DNA of 64,000 bases. Origin: Cheilinus undulatus. Its lineage: Eukaryota; Chordata; Actinopteri; Labriformes; Labridae. The translations under genes were made by a program, and so were the position numbers. The notes below the pieces were generated by a model. That model worked only from the letters and a program-made list of their open reading frames with translations, was not told where the DNA came from and made no database searches. Positions 24,664 through 37,100 of this stretch are shown here, piece after piece; position 1 is the first letter of the stretch, and each line of letters begins with the position of its first letter. The stretch covers positions 24,022,196 to 24,086,195 of the forward strand of contig NC_054873.1 of assembly GCF_018320785.1 (NCBI RefSeq), written 5' to 3'.

Positions 24664-24921
24664 GAAGAATATTCTGAGATTCCTTGATCCAGAGAGAGAC
24701 ATCTCTATTCTGAAGGGCACGCTGAAACCCGGAGATATCATCCACTATGTATTCGATCGCCACAGCACCACAAACATCTCAGAGAATCTCTACCGTCTTC
24801 TGCCAACTGCGTCCCCCATGAAGAATCAGCATCACAGGCGCTGTGCTATTGTGGGAAACTCTGGGATCTTGCTGAACAGCAGCTGTGGAGCAGAGATCGA
24901 CTCTCACGACTTTGTTATCAG
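24664..24921 (+). CDS. st8sia2: st8sia2 coding exon 4
   Basis: Residues 100-184: rest of the polybasic region ([18 protein letters not shown]), [18 protein letters not shown], then most of sialylmotif L with C159 and C173, which binds the CMP-sialic acid donor. Sequon N136-I-S. Donor AG|gtattt. Confidence 0.96.
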
Positions 24922-27900
24922 GTATTTTTTCACTGATTTCAGTGGTAGAAGTTGACTTGAAGTGGTTTAGCTCAGGCCGATTTTATCACTAACTAAACAC
25001 TCAGACCACTTTTACAGGTGAAAATCTATTTATCTGGGGATTTAGTTGTGCTGTTAATCAATTAGAGTCTAAACCTTGACATTTCAACTAAAAGTAGTTG
25101 AATTGATCCTTAAAAATTTTGTGTAGAAAAATGTGCATAGCAACTGCCATCTCCAGGCTGAAACCATCTGCAGCAACTGAATTTTTTGATAAATTTCAAC
25201 TTACTGATCTGGTACAAAGTGATGTATGTAGTAACTTTAATCACCACAGAACTCAGCAGTTACTGCCTTCCTTTCTACAACTGTTAGCTTCACTCACGGC
25301 AGTCAACCAAAATTCAAGGCTCTACCAGTCAGAGATGTTGCTGTAAACCTCTAGCATTGTAGGAAATTAAGTGTTGGTGACCAAGATCCTGTCTTTTACA
25401 TGAACATTTGCCATTGTTTTGCTGTTTACCCCTCTGAGACATACTTTTTGGTATATGACAAGAATTAACACAGTTTACAGAAACATAACTTTTGAACGTC
25501 AAATTTAGTTACTTACTCTTTTCCCTCTTGAAGGTTGCCGTTTTGCCGTTACAATAATGCTCTCAATGCCTTTGAATTCCTTACTGAAGCTCTTCTAGAG
25601 AGCCTGGCAGTTGGGTGACATTTTGGGATGTTTATAGACTTTTTATCAATTTTTTAATCCATTGTTGATTGTGTCTGCTGCTAGCAGCTAATGCTAAACA
25701 CCATTTTGTATCCCACACTGCTTTGTGCTGAGCTGTGACAACCAATGGCAGGCTGTTCAGCTGTTGGTAAAGCAGGAGATGGCCTGATTAGCTCATATTG
25801 AAGAGAAAGAGAGCCAGAAAGCCTGTGGTGTGGTCCTCTGTGTCACTGCAGACAAGAACTGATTGAGCAATGGCCCAACAAAAAAGTGCAAGGACTTTTT
25901 GGTAAATAACAGAACAGCTCTGTGCAAAAAAAAAGTCCTGGTCATTGTTATTTACTGTGTGTCACAGAACAATTTTGAGTTTGAATTTCCATTTAGTTTT
26001 TCCTTTTTTCTTTATAGTCCCAAACTGATGCCCTGATTACGAATAAACCATGTTTATATAATGTAATGTAATGTCACCTACATTATCTATATCGTCTTTT
26101 TCCCATGCAAACCATCTTTTGTTGAAAAACAACTGTCAAATTCAATAATATAAGTAGAATGTGGCCATTTCCAGGATAAAAACAAGATGTTGTTGATTGT
26201 GGTTATTGTAGTGCCGTCAGCTGAGATCGCAAATAAACTATTATTTAGGTTATAGGGTTATAATATATAAGGTTATAAGTTATTCGTAAAACGGGGTTGA
26301 TTAACATACAAACTTTTGTGTTCTACATGACCATATATCACTGTTTCACACTGAGGTAGCTCCTGATCGTTCACCCTGAATGGTAATGAAATTATGACAA
26401 ATAATCACACCTAAAAAAGCAGTTAAGACTGATAGATGTTGGGGCATTTTTGAAAGTTTCAGAGTAGATGCAACTTAGCTGAGTTACTTTGGTTACTCTT
26501 TAAATTATAAGTCATAGTGGAAAGATCCATTTCTCAAGTTTTTTCTTTAAATCTACCTTGTACCTCACACAGCTAGAAATATAATGATTGGACTTTTGTA
26601 CACCCTGTCAAAGCTTTTTACGGATTTAATGCCAGGAACAGCCACTCAGAGAGCAAATGCACAATTATACATTAAAAGTGACATTTTGGAAAGCTCTTCT
26701 ATGCAGCAAAAACATTTTTGCCTCACTCAGAAACACTCTCAGAGGTCCTGCTCTCATTTGCTGGAGATTTCTTACCAAAAAGCCGTCTGTCGCTGCGGTT
26801 TTGTGTTTGGGTTAAAGCAAAATAGAGGATTATTTACAGATTTTCATACTTGGCATACAAGGATAATAAATCTGTCTGCACTGTATTAATGGTGAATGCA
26901 AAATGAGAAGTAATGTGTTTGGGATCCTGTGTATAGATGAAGCAATCTAACAAAACATGCGGTAAATGCAGAGGTGTTTACTGTGAGAAACATCCTCTCA
27001 TAAAGCTGTGGCATTAATGTTGTTGTGTAAATGGAGCAGGAAGAAGCTGTCTGCAGTGGCACCTCATTGAGCTGTTTGATCAATAGCTGAATAAGCCTCT
27101 GAATCTTTGCATGTCTCTTTTCTTATTGTGAAATTGATTCAGTTGTCTGCGTATCTTCCGTGCGTGCTGCTGCGATCTTCCACTGATGAGGAGAGGTCAT
27201 GATTTCCAGATTCCAGCAGCATGATAATGGAGCTGGGGCAGGGCGGTAATTGTGGGCTGATGGCAGACGACAGAGGATGTGGCATTTTGAGAAGCTGAGG
27301 AATTTGCTCCAGTATTAGCCTGTCAGATTGAGAGATAATGTCTCGGCTGAATGTAGTTCTCTATCGTACACCTGGTTTTTACACTGTATTTTCACAGAAT
27401 CATAGTTTATAAAGGCAATTCACTAGAATACATTTTCTTTAAGAAAAAATTTCAGTCAGCTGATTGATTGGTCACATTCTCAAGGTTTTCTGCTTGAATT
27501 TTTCTTAACTACCCCTGCTATTACAGAATATTGTTAGACATCACAAGGTTTAAACACAGTGAAGCTAACAGGCCTCATGTTTTAACTCTTCTTATGAGGA
27601 AATTTGTCCTTAAACCCCACACATTCAACAGTTTCCTTATCTGTGTTTGTTCTTAGCTAAGAACAATATCTAAGAACACAAAAAAAATCCTTTGGCACAT
27701 TTGAGTGCTGTTTTGACATGATAGATTAATGTTGCACTCATCAGCACTCATATTTGCTGAATTAATTAAAACACAATAGCATATCATTAAGAAATGTATT
27801 TTTTCTTTTCATTGGTTTAGCACTTTTATATTTTTAAATCATATGCAAAAATACATGACTTATATATGATCAACTTTTAATTAAGCAATACAGTGTTTGA

Positions 27901-28012
27901 TCTTAACTGCAAAATAAAAAATTCTCAACATAAACTAAGCATGTTAGCAGGAATTTTTCATCAAACACTTAAAATCAATTTTAAAAACTAGCTTCACACG
28001 GGGGTTTAAAAT

Positions 28013-28438
28013 AAGGATGTACAATATTATCAGTTTGATATTGGTATTAGCAGATATTAGCATAGAAAAGGAATGATCCCTATTGGCAAATAGGAAAAAT
28101 CCTGCCATTATCTACAACAGATATTTTAGCTTTTAAAGTCTGCCAGCGATAAATTCTGGCCATATGAACAAATAAGTTAGTTGAGTTTGACCTTTGTCAG
28201 CTGAAGTCTTTCGCTTTATTCATGATCATTTCTTACACTTTAAGTGTGTTTGAAAAAATGACTTTTTTTTTTTTTTTTTTTTTTACATTTTTGCATCCTC
28301 AAACTTTAAATGTTTTGTTTTAACAATTTGAAGTTTTAGGTCTTAATTACATTTAAATATCAGTATCAATATCAGACAAAATTATTTCATAAATATTGGT
28401 ATATCAGTTATCGACAAAGATCCAGTATTGTGCATCAC
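28013..28438. repeat. MITE with degenerate TIRs in st8sia2 intron 4
   Basis: 'aggatgtacaatattatcag' at the left and 'cagtattgtgcatcac' at the right are inverted relatives of the fish hAT-type MITE end 'ggatgcacaatatt'. The interior repeats GATATTGG/ATATCAG words. A 22-base T run lies inside (28263-28284). Related decayed pieces are near 39515-39730 and 44150-44232. Confidence 0.6.
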
Positions 28439-28567
28439 GAGTTTTAAATGTGTTAGAATGAAATTCCTTCATCAACATCGGTCTTTAGAATAAGTCGAGA
28501 TTTCCATAAAATCATATTCACTTTTGAAAAAGGACTCTTTTGTATTACAGTGGGATTTCTGATGACA

Positions 28568-29170
28568 GTGCTAAAATAAATTGGAATATCGTGAAAAAAT
28601 TTGTTTGCGATTTAATACAAGAAGTACAACTTCCATACATCCATCTCATACAAAGTAAATGTTTCTAAGCTTTTTGTTTTAATCTTAAAGATTAGGGCTT
28701 ACAGCTCACAAAAATCAAGAATCCAATATCTCAAAATATTGAAATATTATGTTTTCTATGGTTCAGGAGAGGCTCGACACAGAGCACAACACTTGTAGCC
28801 CATTTGTTGGACATGTCTGTGTGTATATGGCTTATCTTCCTTTAGAAGGATGTCAATGGCTGTCCTCTGGACAGCGGTCAAGTCAACAGTCTTCCCCATG
28901 ATTGTGTTTGTGTACTGAACCATAGTGGGAGAATGAAGGCTTGGGAAACCTTAGCAAGTTGGACTTTTCCACAATGTTCTAATATTTTGAAATAGTGCTT
29001 AATTGATTTTTGTGGGCTATAAGCTGTAATCATCAAGATTAGAACAAAAAAGTCATGCAATCGTTCACTTTGTATGAGATTAATCTAGAATATATGGGAA
29101 ATATGGAAATTTTTTGAAGTACATCATGGGGGAAAAATGAACTTGAAATGATATTCAATTTTTTTAGATG
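28568..29170. repeat. Long inverted-repeat element in st8sia2 intron 4
   Basis: The two halves are inverted: 28640-28745 (catctcatacaaagtaaatg, tttgttttaatctt, gcttacagctcacaaaaatc, ctcaaaatattgaaat) against 28975-29090 (attttgaaatagtgc, gatttttgtgggctataagc, agattagaacaaaaaag, cactttgtatgagatt). The arms enclose about 230 bases with 'ctgtcctctggacagcgg'. This belongs to a common fish DNA repeat whose family I do not name. The RNA could fold into a long hairpin. Confidence 0.65.
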
Positions 29171-31159
29171 CATTTGTATAATTAAATCATCCATCATTAT
29201 TTCTTGCACTTTAGGTCCAGAGTGTGATTTTTTTGCAATTTATTTGGATTTGATTACTGACATCTCTTTACTACCTCTTCTCAATCCTGTGTGCCATCCA
29301 TGTGTTCACACAGCTCTGCAGTCTCATGCCCTTATATGGGTATAAAAGGGGCATCTCAGTGTTAATATGGAAAAATTTGCGCAAGCTTCCAGTTTATGAG
29401 CACATGGAATTCATCAATTAGAGAAGACAGGAGTGGCGCTCCATCTGTTTAAAAACACATCATGAATCTGATGTATTAATTTGTTTGGAACTTTCCTGAG
29501 ATCAAAATTAATCTTATGATGATATCAGTGAATGAAGCCCACGATCATTTGATAACTATACCTCCAAAAATGTGATAATTCATATATTTTTTTTGTTATT
29601 TTATATCCATAGCTTTAATTCTTGGGCTGTATTCAGGCCCTAAAGCAGTTTTCAGAAAGAACATTGAATTATCTTTAAACAAGTTGTAATAGAGCTGTGA
29701 GGTTGATGTTGGAACTTGGCTGGAATGACCATTTTAATGATTTGTAAAATAACAAGGTTGATAAATTAAATCTACTCCTAATGTGTTTACCTGCCACACA
29801 GAGAACAGAGACATTTCCCTAAGAAGAGAATTACCTCCTTTGGTTTCTCTGACATTTACTCTGAGGCTGAGGTAACATTAATAAGCAGAATGCCATCCTC
29901 TCCTGTTCTACTGGATTTAGCTCATGTTTCTGCTCTCTTTCACTCTTGGTACAAGATTTTTAAAGGTAAAATGTTTCTCTAGCGTAACCCATTAAAGCCT
30001 GAAAACACAAATTATAGCCAGAAAATTCAAATTTTTGGAAACTGAAATGTTTATTTCACTTTTTACTGATATCCAAATTTCCATAAATTTAACATAAATA
30101 TTTTTTGTATCTCATACATCAGATGTTTTTGGTAACTGATAATCCACTTGAGGGCATTTTTATCGTTTTTCTAATTGTATTCAGAAGTTTGTTTTTTTTT
30201 TGATAATTTATGATCATATTATTAGATAGAGGTATCATTAAAGTATGTATCAAATATTATACAACAGGCTTTAAGGGGTGAAGGACATCAGTAGAGGCAG
30301 AAGGACAAAAACAAAATCAGATTGGTTTAGTGAGGTGCCAAGCCACCTTGACATGGCACAGTAGCTTCAAGCAAACAGCTGCTGAAATTTCACTTGAAGC
30401 TAACGTTCAAGGAAAAGAGTTTGAAAAAAAAATATTTTTCAGTGTCTTGGATGATAACAACAGTAGAGATTTTTAAATTAAAGATCTACATTCACAGCAA
30501 TACTCAGGATTCACTCTAAGGAAGCGTTATCTGTCTTTCTGTTTGATGTGCTGACATGGATTTTTAAAAAGTTCATATTTGACTAAAGCTTTGGAAACCA
30601 AAATATATCCTGTAGTTTCTTTTTTAACAAATCATCCAGAGCCAAATTCTTAAATAACTGTGAAATTTTTTTCCTTGAAAAGGACTGAATTAGAAAGAAA
30701 ACTGGATTCTACTCATAACTTCACTCCTTTTACCACCTTGTTATTTTTGATTTTTCAGTGATTGAATTTAAAAGTATTTAATTAAGTTACTCATCTTTCT
30801 TACTTTTATTTACAAAAGGCCATTTGTGTATTTCAGGCTCTGCTTATTGCATGCTAAGAAAAAAAATAGTCAGAAGAAACTTCACCCAAAATTGTGCACC
30901 ATAACTTGATCAGTCATTACCTCAAGGCAAACTGTTAGAAGAATTAACCTGAATTTGACTGTCCCAAGCAAACTCTTATCCAAATTCTTCCTTTCTAATA
31001 CATATAGATTTGGAAAAAAAAAGAAAGTAAAAGACTCTAAGAGAATTTCATGGTTAGTTTGAGTCTGTTCTGGTTGTTCACATTGCTATTACCCCTGCTG
31101 AAAAACAGTGTTGTATAGAACAGTTTCCAACTGTATGACCTGTTCCTGCTTGTCTTCAG

Positions 31160-31453
31160 GTGTAATCTGGCACCAGTTGCAGATTACTATCAAGACGTGG
31201 GCTGGCGGACCAACTTGGTGACCATGAACCCGTCAGTGGTGCAGAGGGCCTTCCAGGACCTGGTCAGCGATGAGTGGAGGGATCGATTCCTGCAGCGCCT
31301 CCAGAGCCTTAGTGGCAGCGTGCTGTGGATCCCCGCCTTTATGGCTAAGGGTGGAGAGGAGCGTGTGGAGTGGGCTCTCCGTCTCATCTTGCTGCACACT
31401 GTGGATGTACGCACCGCCTTCCCCTCGCTGAGGCTTCTCCATGCTGTCAGAGG
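31160..31453 (+). CDS. st8sia2: st8sia2 coding exon 5
   Basis: Residues 186-282: end of sialylmotif L (CNLAPVADYYQDVG, TNLVTMNPSVVQRAFQDL), the linker with WIPAFMAKGGEERVEW, and the first two thirds of the polysialyltransferase domain (VDVRTAFPSLRLLHAVRG). Acceptor gtcttcag and donor GG|gtaaga. GC content is much higher than the flanking introns. Confidence 0.97.
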
Positions 31454-32207
31454 GTAAGATGCCCCTGAGGATCACGCCTGGTGTGCTGTGGCTCATAGGA
31501 ACACCTGTGAGAGGTAGAATCAAAGGGGTTGGCACGCTCTAATCTGCAGCCCAGGTGGCTATTTTTAAACAGAGAACCACAGCTGATCACAGCTAGTGAG
31601 AGGATGCTGCTGTCTCTCCTCTCTCAGGGTGCACGCTGAGTTGTAGGTGTGAAATGTGTTTGCCTGTGGGTGTTTGATTCTGAGATAAATCACAAAGTAG
31701 TGAGGTAGCGCGAAGTAGACCTAACAAACTATTGTCTTCTTTTCTGGTGCCAGGATAAAGTGTTCATGTGTCTGTCAATCCTGAACAAATAGCTAACATT
31801 TGAGGTAATGGAGGTTTCTCTTTCTTGCAGAGAGTTAGATGAGAAGATCAATAACACTTTAATGTTTCTGTTTTAAGTAAGAAGCTGATGCCAGGCTAAA
31901 ATTAGCTCAGCATTAGCTCAGCATTAACACTGGGAACACACTGAGGAGTAGCTTAACTTTAACATGAAGAATATGCCTACTTTTGGGTTTAAAGCTCACT
32001 AATGATCATTGTATTGTTTTATTGAGCATTTAAGCAGAAATGCAACATTTAAAAGGATATAGCAGCTCCCTACATGCTCATAAATCATAACATCCTGATG
32101 TTTTACATATGTGTTTTAAAATAAATGTTATATGTTTTCATGAAATCACCAAAGACAAAGGACATCCTAGGTTTAGTACAAAAGATTTAAGCATTTACGT
32201 TGAATTT

Positions 32208-33396
32208 ATTAAAGTCCCTGTAAAGTGAAATCCAAACTTTGTGTCTTTACACACTTATTATGTTGGAATAAGGTTGCTGTAAACATGTGAAAACGCTGCG
32301 ATCTATGTGTGACTGAATTTTTGATTTAGATGGCTAGAACATTTTCACCTTTCCTGGCTTGGTTTAATTTGGGCAGGGCAAATATAGCCAGTGTAGTGAG
32401 TCATTACCTCGCCCCCTTACGCTTAAACATAAAATAGAATATAAAATCACTGAGCAGTTCGTCTCAATAAAGTCTGTTGTTAGTTGATGTCCCTGTCTTC
32501 ATTGAAATTTAACATCTAGTGACATGCTGTGTTTTTATTCATTGTGAGGTAAATTTCCCAAGTCTATCAGCCATGGGGGCATATGGCTCATTAAAAGTAT
32601 CATAACGGAGAAATCTGTGCCAGAAAACAGTAAATTTAATCCCCAACAGCAGCTGGGCTCTGACCTGAGTTGACCATAAGGTCAAGGGGAAGGCTAATTT
32701 CTGGAGTGCTTCTCTATTTTTAACTTGAACCAGACACAGCAGGAACAAACATCTTACCTACTGAAGGTGTGTTGTAATCCATATTTCACTTGTCTTTAGT
32801 CCTGGATGATTAAAAAAAGCGTCTCGTGACTGTCTCTCTCCAAGCAGCCACAATTCAGTCCCTCCTGTCTGTTATCATTGCGATGCTTAAGTTTAGAAAA
32901 GTAGCCGACAATAGACAATATTCCTGCCAGGTCTGTTGCAATAAAAGCTTCCAATGCTAATAATCATTGAAGACTTTTAATTTGAAGAGCAACACCAGGA
33001 AATGGAGTAGATATATAACTTCTCATAACTCAGAAAATGAGATATAAGGAATACCTGTAGTGTTAAATACAGAATGAGAAAATGAAACTGGGACTTCCTA
33101 ACTCTAGACTGTGTGCCTGTTATGACATAAATGTGATTGTTTCTCTGATGGCATAAAAAGGAGAGCTGTAGAGCAGTATAGCAGACAGAAGATTGTAGCA
33201 TTTTCCAAGATTTGAGAGGATTGTATTTCTTCGGCTCATTCAACCGACATGCCCACACCATCCTAGAACATAGCTAACAAGCTAATTTGATAAACAGATG
33301 TTTTTCATGACTGAAATTTGGCCTGGTGGTTCACAACCAGTGGCCTGTCATATAAAAAACCTAAAATATAGATTATTTAGCACTTTACAGGGACTA
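32208..33396 (-). repeat. TIR repeat in st8sia2 intron 5, copy B, inverted to copy A
   Basis: Begins 'attaaagtccctgtaaagtg' and ends 'agcactttacagggactaat'. Reverse-complemented, it matches copy A at both ends and through the middle (for example 'catgaaaaacat', 'ccaggccaaatttcag', 'ttgtgaaccacc', 'tttactgttttctggcacag'). It is about 500 bases longer than copy A, with extra sequence at roughly 32780-33290 that I could not identify. Confidence 0.75.
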
Positions 33397-35444
33397 ATGA
33401 ATGTATGTTCTTACCATCATGCCAGTCTATCAAACATTAGTAACATCAGGAGAGACAAGCAAATGAAGAACAGATTATTTACTGTACCATGATATGACTG
33501 TGCTTGGAATCTACAGGAGGAGATTGTGTTATCGACACATGTCTGCTTTGAGCAGCAGCAGGATATTTCCCCTGTGAAGTCCGGACACTGGTGGTGTTGG
33601 TAATATCTAATGACTTGCTGAGACCAGATGGATAATGATTCTGGGAAGACCGGGTGTTGATGGAGATGTAAAGGGGCACACATAAGAGCTTCACGAAGGA
33701 ATTAAGGCAGAAGAGAATCATTAAGAAAGAGAGCAGAAATATGATAGGCTAACGATGAGGGTGAGACGCCACACAATTGATCTACCAAGGCAATGGCAGC
33801 AGTACGTGTGAGTGAGCATGCAGAAAGGAATGAATGATAAATAATAACGATTAGTGTAAAATATAGTCTCCCTGGCTGAAATTAAACCAGAGCTTTATTT
33901 AAGACATTTCTCTCTGAACTACAGAGGTTAACTGACCAGCCAATGTGTAGCCTGACATTTCATTACCTCCAGCCAGGAAGCTAACAGGGAGTTACGTGCT
34001 CTGACTGCCTCTTGTTGATCTACTACCGGGTGCAGGGAAGTTCCAGAGTCTTGTTGTCATTGTGACTTTGCCAGGCAACCAGCAGTGACACTGTATCGAG
34101 GTGCTGAATGGGGGTATAAACTATTGTAAAGGTATCTTACTCTAATAAAGCTTAAATTAGAGCAGTAAACAAAGTATTTAATTTAAGCAGATACAATTCA
34201 ACATTCAACATTTTTAAGAACTCTATTAAAACTAAATGATATTTTTTCACAGCATAAATTATCTTCAAAATATTGATTGCTTGTAAGAATTAAACTGTTG
34301 TTGACAGTCTGGTGCAGTTGTTGCAAATCAGCAAAAACAATTATCATGCATGTTTTATTGTGACACCAGGCCCTTTCTTAATCATTATGTGTGTTAATAT
34401 ATTTCAGACCTATTTGAGGATTTTCTTTGAGAAAGTATTTTTTCTCAAATCTTCCGTATGCAGCCTCTGCTGTCTTTAGGCATTTCCAAAATCCCTCTTT
34501 GCAATTTTTTCTGCCATCCCTGCGACTCTTTCATCACAATAAGGCTTTTCTCCGGGTCTTTCCTGCATTGTTAAAAGCTACCGCTTGTCACTGACTAAAT
34601 TATACAATCTTGTATGCCCCAACTAGCACAGGGTATTCCAAAGGGCAAGAACTGGGCTCTGATTGTTGAGGTTAACAGTCTGTAAAATCAGGGTTTTACA
34701 GGAGAAATGAATTATTTAGAAATGGTCTTTGAAATGAAACTTTGTCCTTTCAGTGGTTGCTGTCTGATATACTCCCCTCTAACCTTGTCAGCAAAGCTGA
34801 ACCTTAAATTCTCATCATGTGCAGTGAAGGACAGAGAATATGTTACTCTAACACCACATCAGATAATTTCCCTGATAGAAAGGATCACCTTCCCTGCTTG
34901 TTAAAATGCTTATCACCTTCAGTAGTGTTTGGCTCAGCTAAGAAACCTGCATGCTGTTTGTCCTTCATGGCACATGAACAGCTTTAAATAGTGCGACCTC
35001 TACATTTCAACTTGACCTTGAGCACCAACCACAGAGAGCAAACAGTGCAAACCTCAAGGCAGAGAAACCAGCTGGTGAGCGGAGAGGGAAAAATAAAGTC
35101 AGGGCAAGTGGACTTCAAGCCCTCGAGCATTAAATCTGAGGGAGCTCATTGAGGTCACCTGAAATAAAGGAAATGCCACTTTGATTTAGTTTTTTGTTGC
35201 ATGTATGCTAAGCCAAGCATGCAACATTTACCGAATCTAACATAAAGCCTTCAAGAGATGTATTCCTAGGAAACATTCAGTAGGTTATCTGCCAATACTG
35301 TGGGAAAAATTTCTCAATCAATGGTGTTCTTTCTATCATTCTAGGAGTGTCTTTCTCCTAAAATTTGACAAATAGTGGTTACATGTTCAAATGACCACAC
35401 ACCGCACAATTACTTTAAATCATCTTTTATTTGACAATTTAAAG

Positions 35445-35575
35445 ATGTGGGTTTTTATGCCTTTATTGTAGTGAATGGAGTTGGAAACTGGCTTTAGAGA
35501 GTGGGGAATGACATGTTGGAAAGGACCCACAGGCTTGATTTTACATATGGCACATAAATAAAGCCACAAAGTTAC
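35445..35575 (+). repeat. Short fragment of fish interspersed repeat in intron 5
   Basis: 'tttttatgcctttattgtag' followed by 'gtggggaatgacatgttgga' and 'ggacccacaggct' is a decayed form of a common fish repeat (tttatgcctttattg ... gggaatgacatgcagca). The rest of intron 5 (33397-36201) shows no other recognisable element. Confidence 0.45.
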
Positions 35576-36201
35576 CAGGACCTCTCATTTTATAATTCTT
35601 CATCTGGGCAAAGATTTAAAAAAAGAGATTTTCCCCAGATCAAAGATTAAATTTAAAAATTTCATATCCAAAATCAAAGGAGATATTTTAAAAAGGTGAT
35701 ACTAGCAATCATATTGAAGAAGTTGAAATAATAGAGTTTGTGTGGTTTGCCTTCTTAATAATTAGAAAATATCTATATCAAAACTGGTCATATTTGTGAG
35801 CTGCTCCAGTCTAAAACCAAGTAAAAATTTATTAAAATGACTGAAGAACTTATGAGGAGGGATATATTTACAGCTCCTTTAGTGAGTAAATATATGAGGA
35901 AAAAGTCACTTACTGATTTAGCTGAGAGCAGAAAGTTCTTTGGAAAAAAGCTGTCTTTTATGCTACAGCTAAGAATCTCAATGTGCAAGCTCTGTAAATT
36001 CTCCTCATGCTCCAGTATGATGTACATCTGACTTTAAACACTCAAAGAGAAAGGTCTCATTGAAGTGCTGCTTTCAAGTGAACACTGACACAAAGCTCCA
36101 GAGACCTTGGGACTGTTCTTCCTTTTTCTGTACTTGTAGAGAAGTTGAATATCATTAAGTTACTGTCAGCAGCTAATCTCTCTGTTCATCTTTGTCCACA
36201 G

Positions 36202-36511
36202 GTACTGGCTAACAAACAACGTTCACATCAAGCGTCCAACCACAGGGCTCCTGATGTACACCATGGCCACTCGCTTCTGTGAGGAAATCCACCTCTATGG
36301 CTTCTGGCCCTTCCCCCTCGACCCACAGGGCAGACCGGTCAAATACCACTACTACGACACTCTGAAGTATGAGTACACCTCCAGCTCCAGCCCTCACACC
36401 ATGCCACTGGAGTTCAGGACCCTGAGCGCTTTGCACAGACAGGGGGCGCTGCGGCTCCACACAGGGAGCTGTGACGTAGAGAGGAGACAACTGGAGCTCC
36501 AGAAAAATTAG
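36202..36511 (+). CDS. st8sia2: st8sia2 coding exon 6 and stop
   Basis: Residues 284-385: [12 protein letters not shown] completing the polysialyltransferase domain, sialylmotif S with C309, motif III HYYD, motif VS HTMPLE, and C373. After C373 the chain runs 12 residues ([12 protein letters not shown]) to TAG, longer than the human end (QCDGAT). Acceptor tttgtccacag. Confidence 0.97.
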
Positions 36512-37100
36512 ATGAATGAATGGTGTCCATTTTTACCACTTTCTTAACTGGAAACTCCTTGAGAGAACTCCTTGAGTTTCCTTGGTACCCTACTTTTATG
36601 ACATAACTTGAATTAACTTATTTTAGGTACTTGGAATGAACTTTTATTTTTTATTTAAAGCTCTTATAGTGACTCTGGTGGGTTAAAAAAACATTTCTGA
36701 GGAGCAATCTGTAAAATAATGCAACTTTTTTGTCCATATTGTTAATGGATCTTGCCATATCTATCTCTTGGCTTGCTGTTTTCTTCAAACAGACAATTTA
36801 AATTGTCTAAAGTCCAAAAAGGGTTAAGTGTGGTCATAAGTTATTAATTTTGGAGAATGACCACATGTTTCTGGTTTTATTTGGCTCCAGTGATAAAACA
36901 GATTAATATTTTTTTTAATTTTTGATATATGATAGGGCTCCATTAATAATTTTATCCAGCTAGTAAATAGAAGAGCTGCTGAGTGAATTGCTCTTGTGAG
37001 TCCCTGCTTGGGCCACAAGATGGAAGCACTTAATAATCAGGGAGAATGATGAAAAAAAAAGACAAAAAATAAACAACATTTCTAGCATTTATTTAGAGAC
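36512..37100 (+). other. st8sia2: st8sia2 3' UTR, end not fixed
   Basis: Sequence following the stop codon has no ORF and several candidate AATAAA signals: 37068-37073 (first good one), 37794-37799 and 38208-38213. Which is used cannot be read here, so the UTR may extend to about 38.2 kb. Confidence 0.5.

Larger units (their letters stand above)
18864..36511 (+). other. st8sia2: st8sia2 gene: alpha-2,8-polysialyltransferase 2 (STX)
   Basis: Six coding exons (18864-18961, 20278-20334, 24428-24568, 24664-24921, 31160-31453, 36202-36511) join in frame to 385 codons; human ST8SIA2 is 375. The enzyme is a Golgi type II membrane protein that polymerises alpha-2,8-sialic acid on NCAM N-glycans. Visible: cytosolic tail residues 1-6, membrane anchor about 7-23; stem with sequons N65, N78, N91 and N136; polybasic region about 82-116; sialylmotif L from C159 ([16 protein letters not shown]) to about 207; polysialyltransferase domain about 260-295; sialylmotif S about 296-318 ([16 protein letters not shown]); motif III HYYD 332-335; motif VS H348-x4-E353 with the catalytic His. 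Cysteines 159, 173, 309 and 373 sit exactly 17 residues after the disulfide-forming cysteines I recall for human ST8SIA4. ST8SIA4 and ST8SIA3 fit less well: the N-terminus MPLVFRTLLFAFVTLLVVFL and neighbour fam174b point to ST8SIA2. Confidence 0.96.

Noticed and set aside
31190..31535. Two minus-strand frames of 74 and 100 codons
   Set aside because: Antisense shadows of the GC-rich st8sia2 exon 5.
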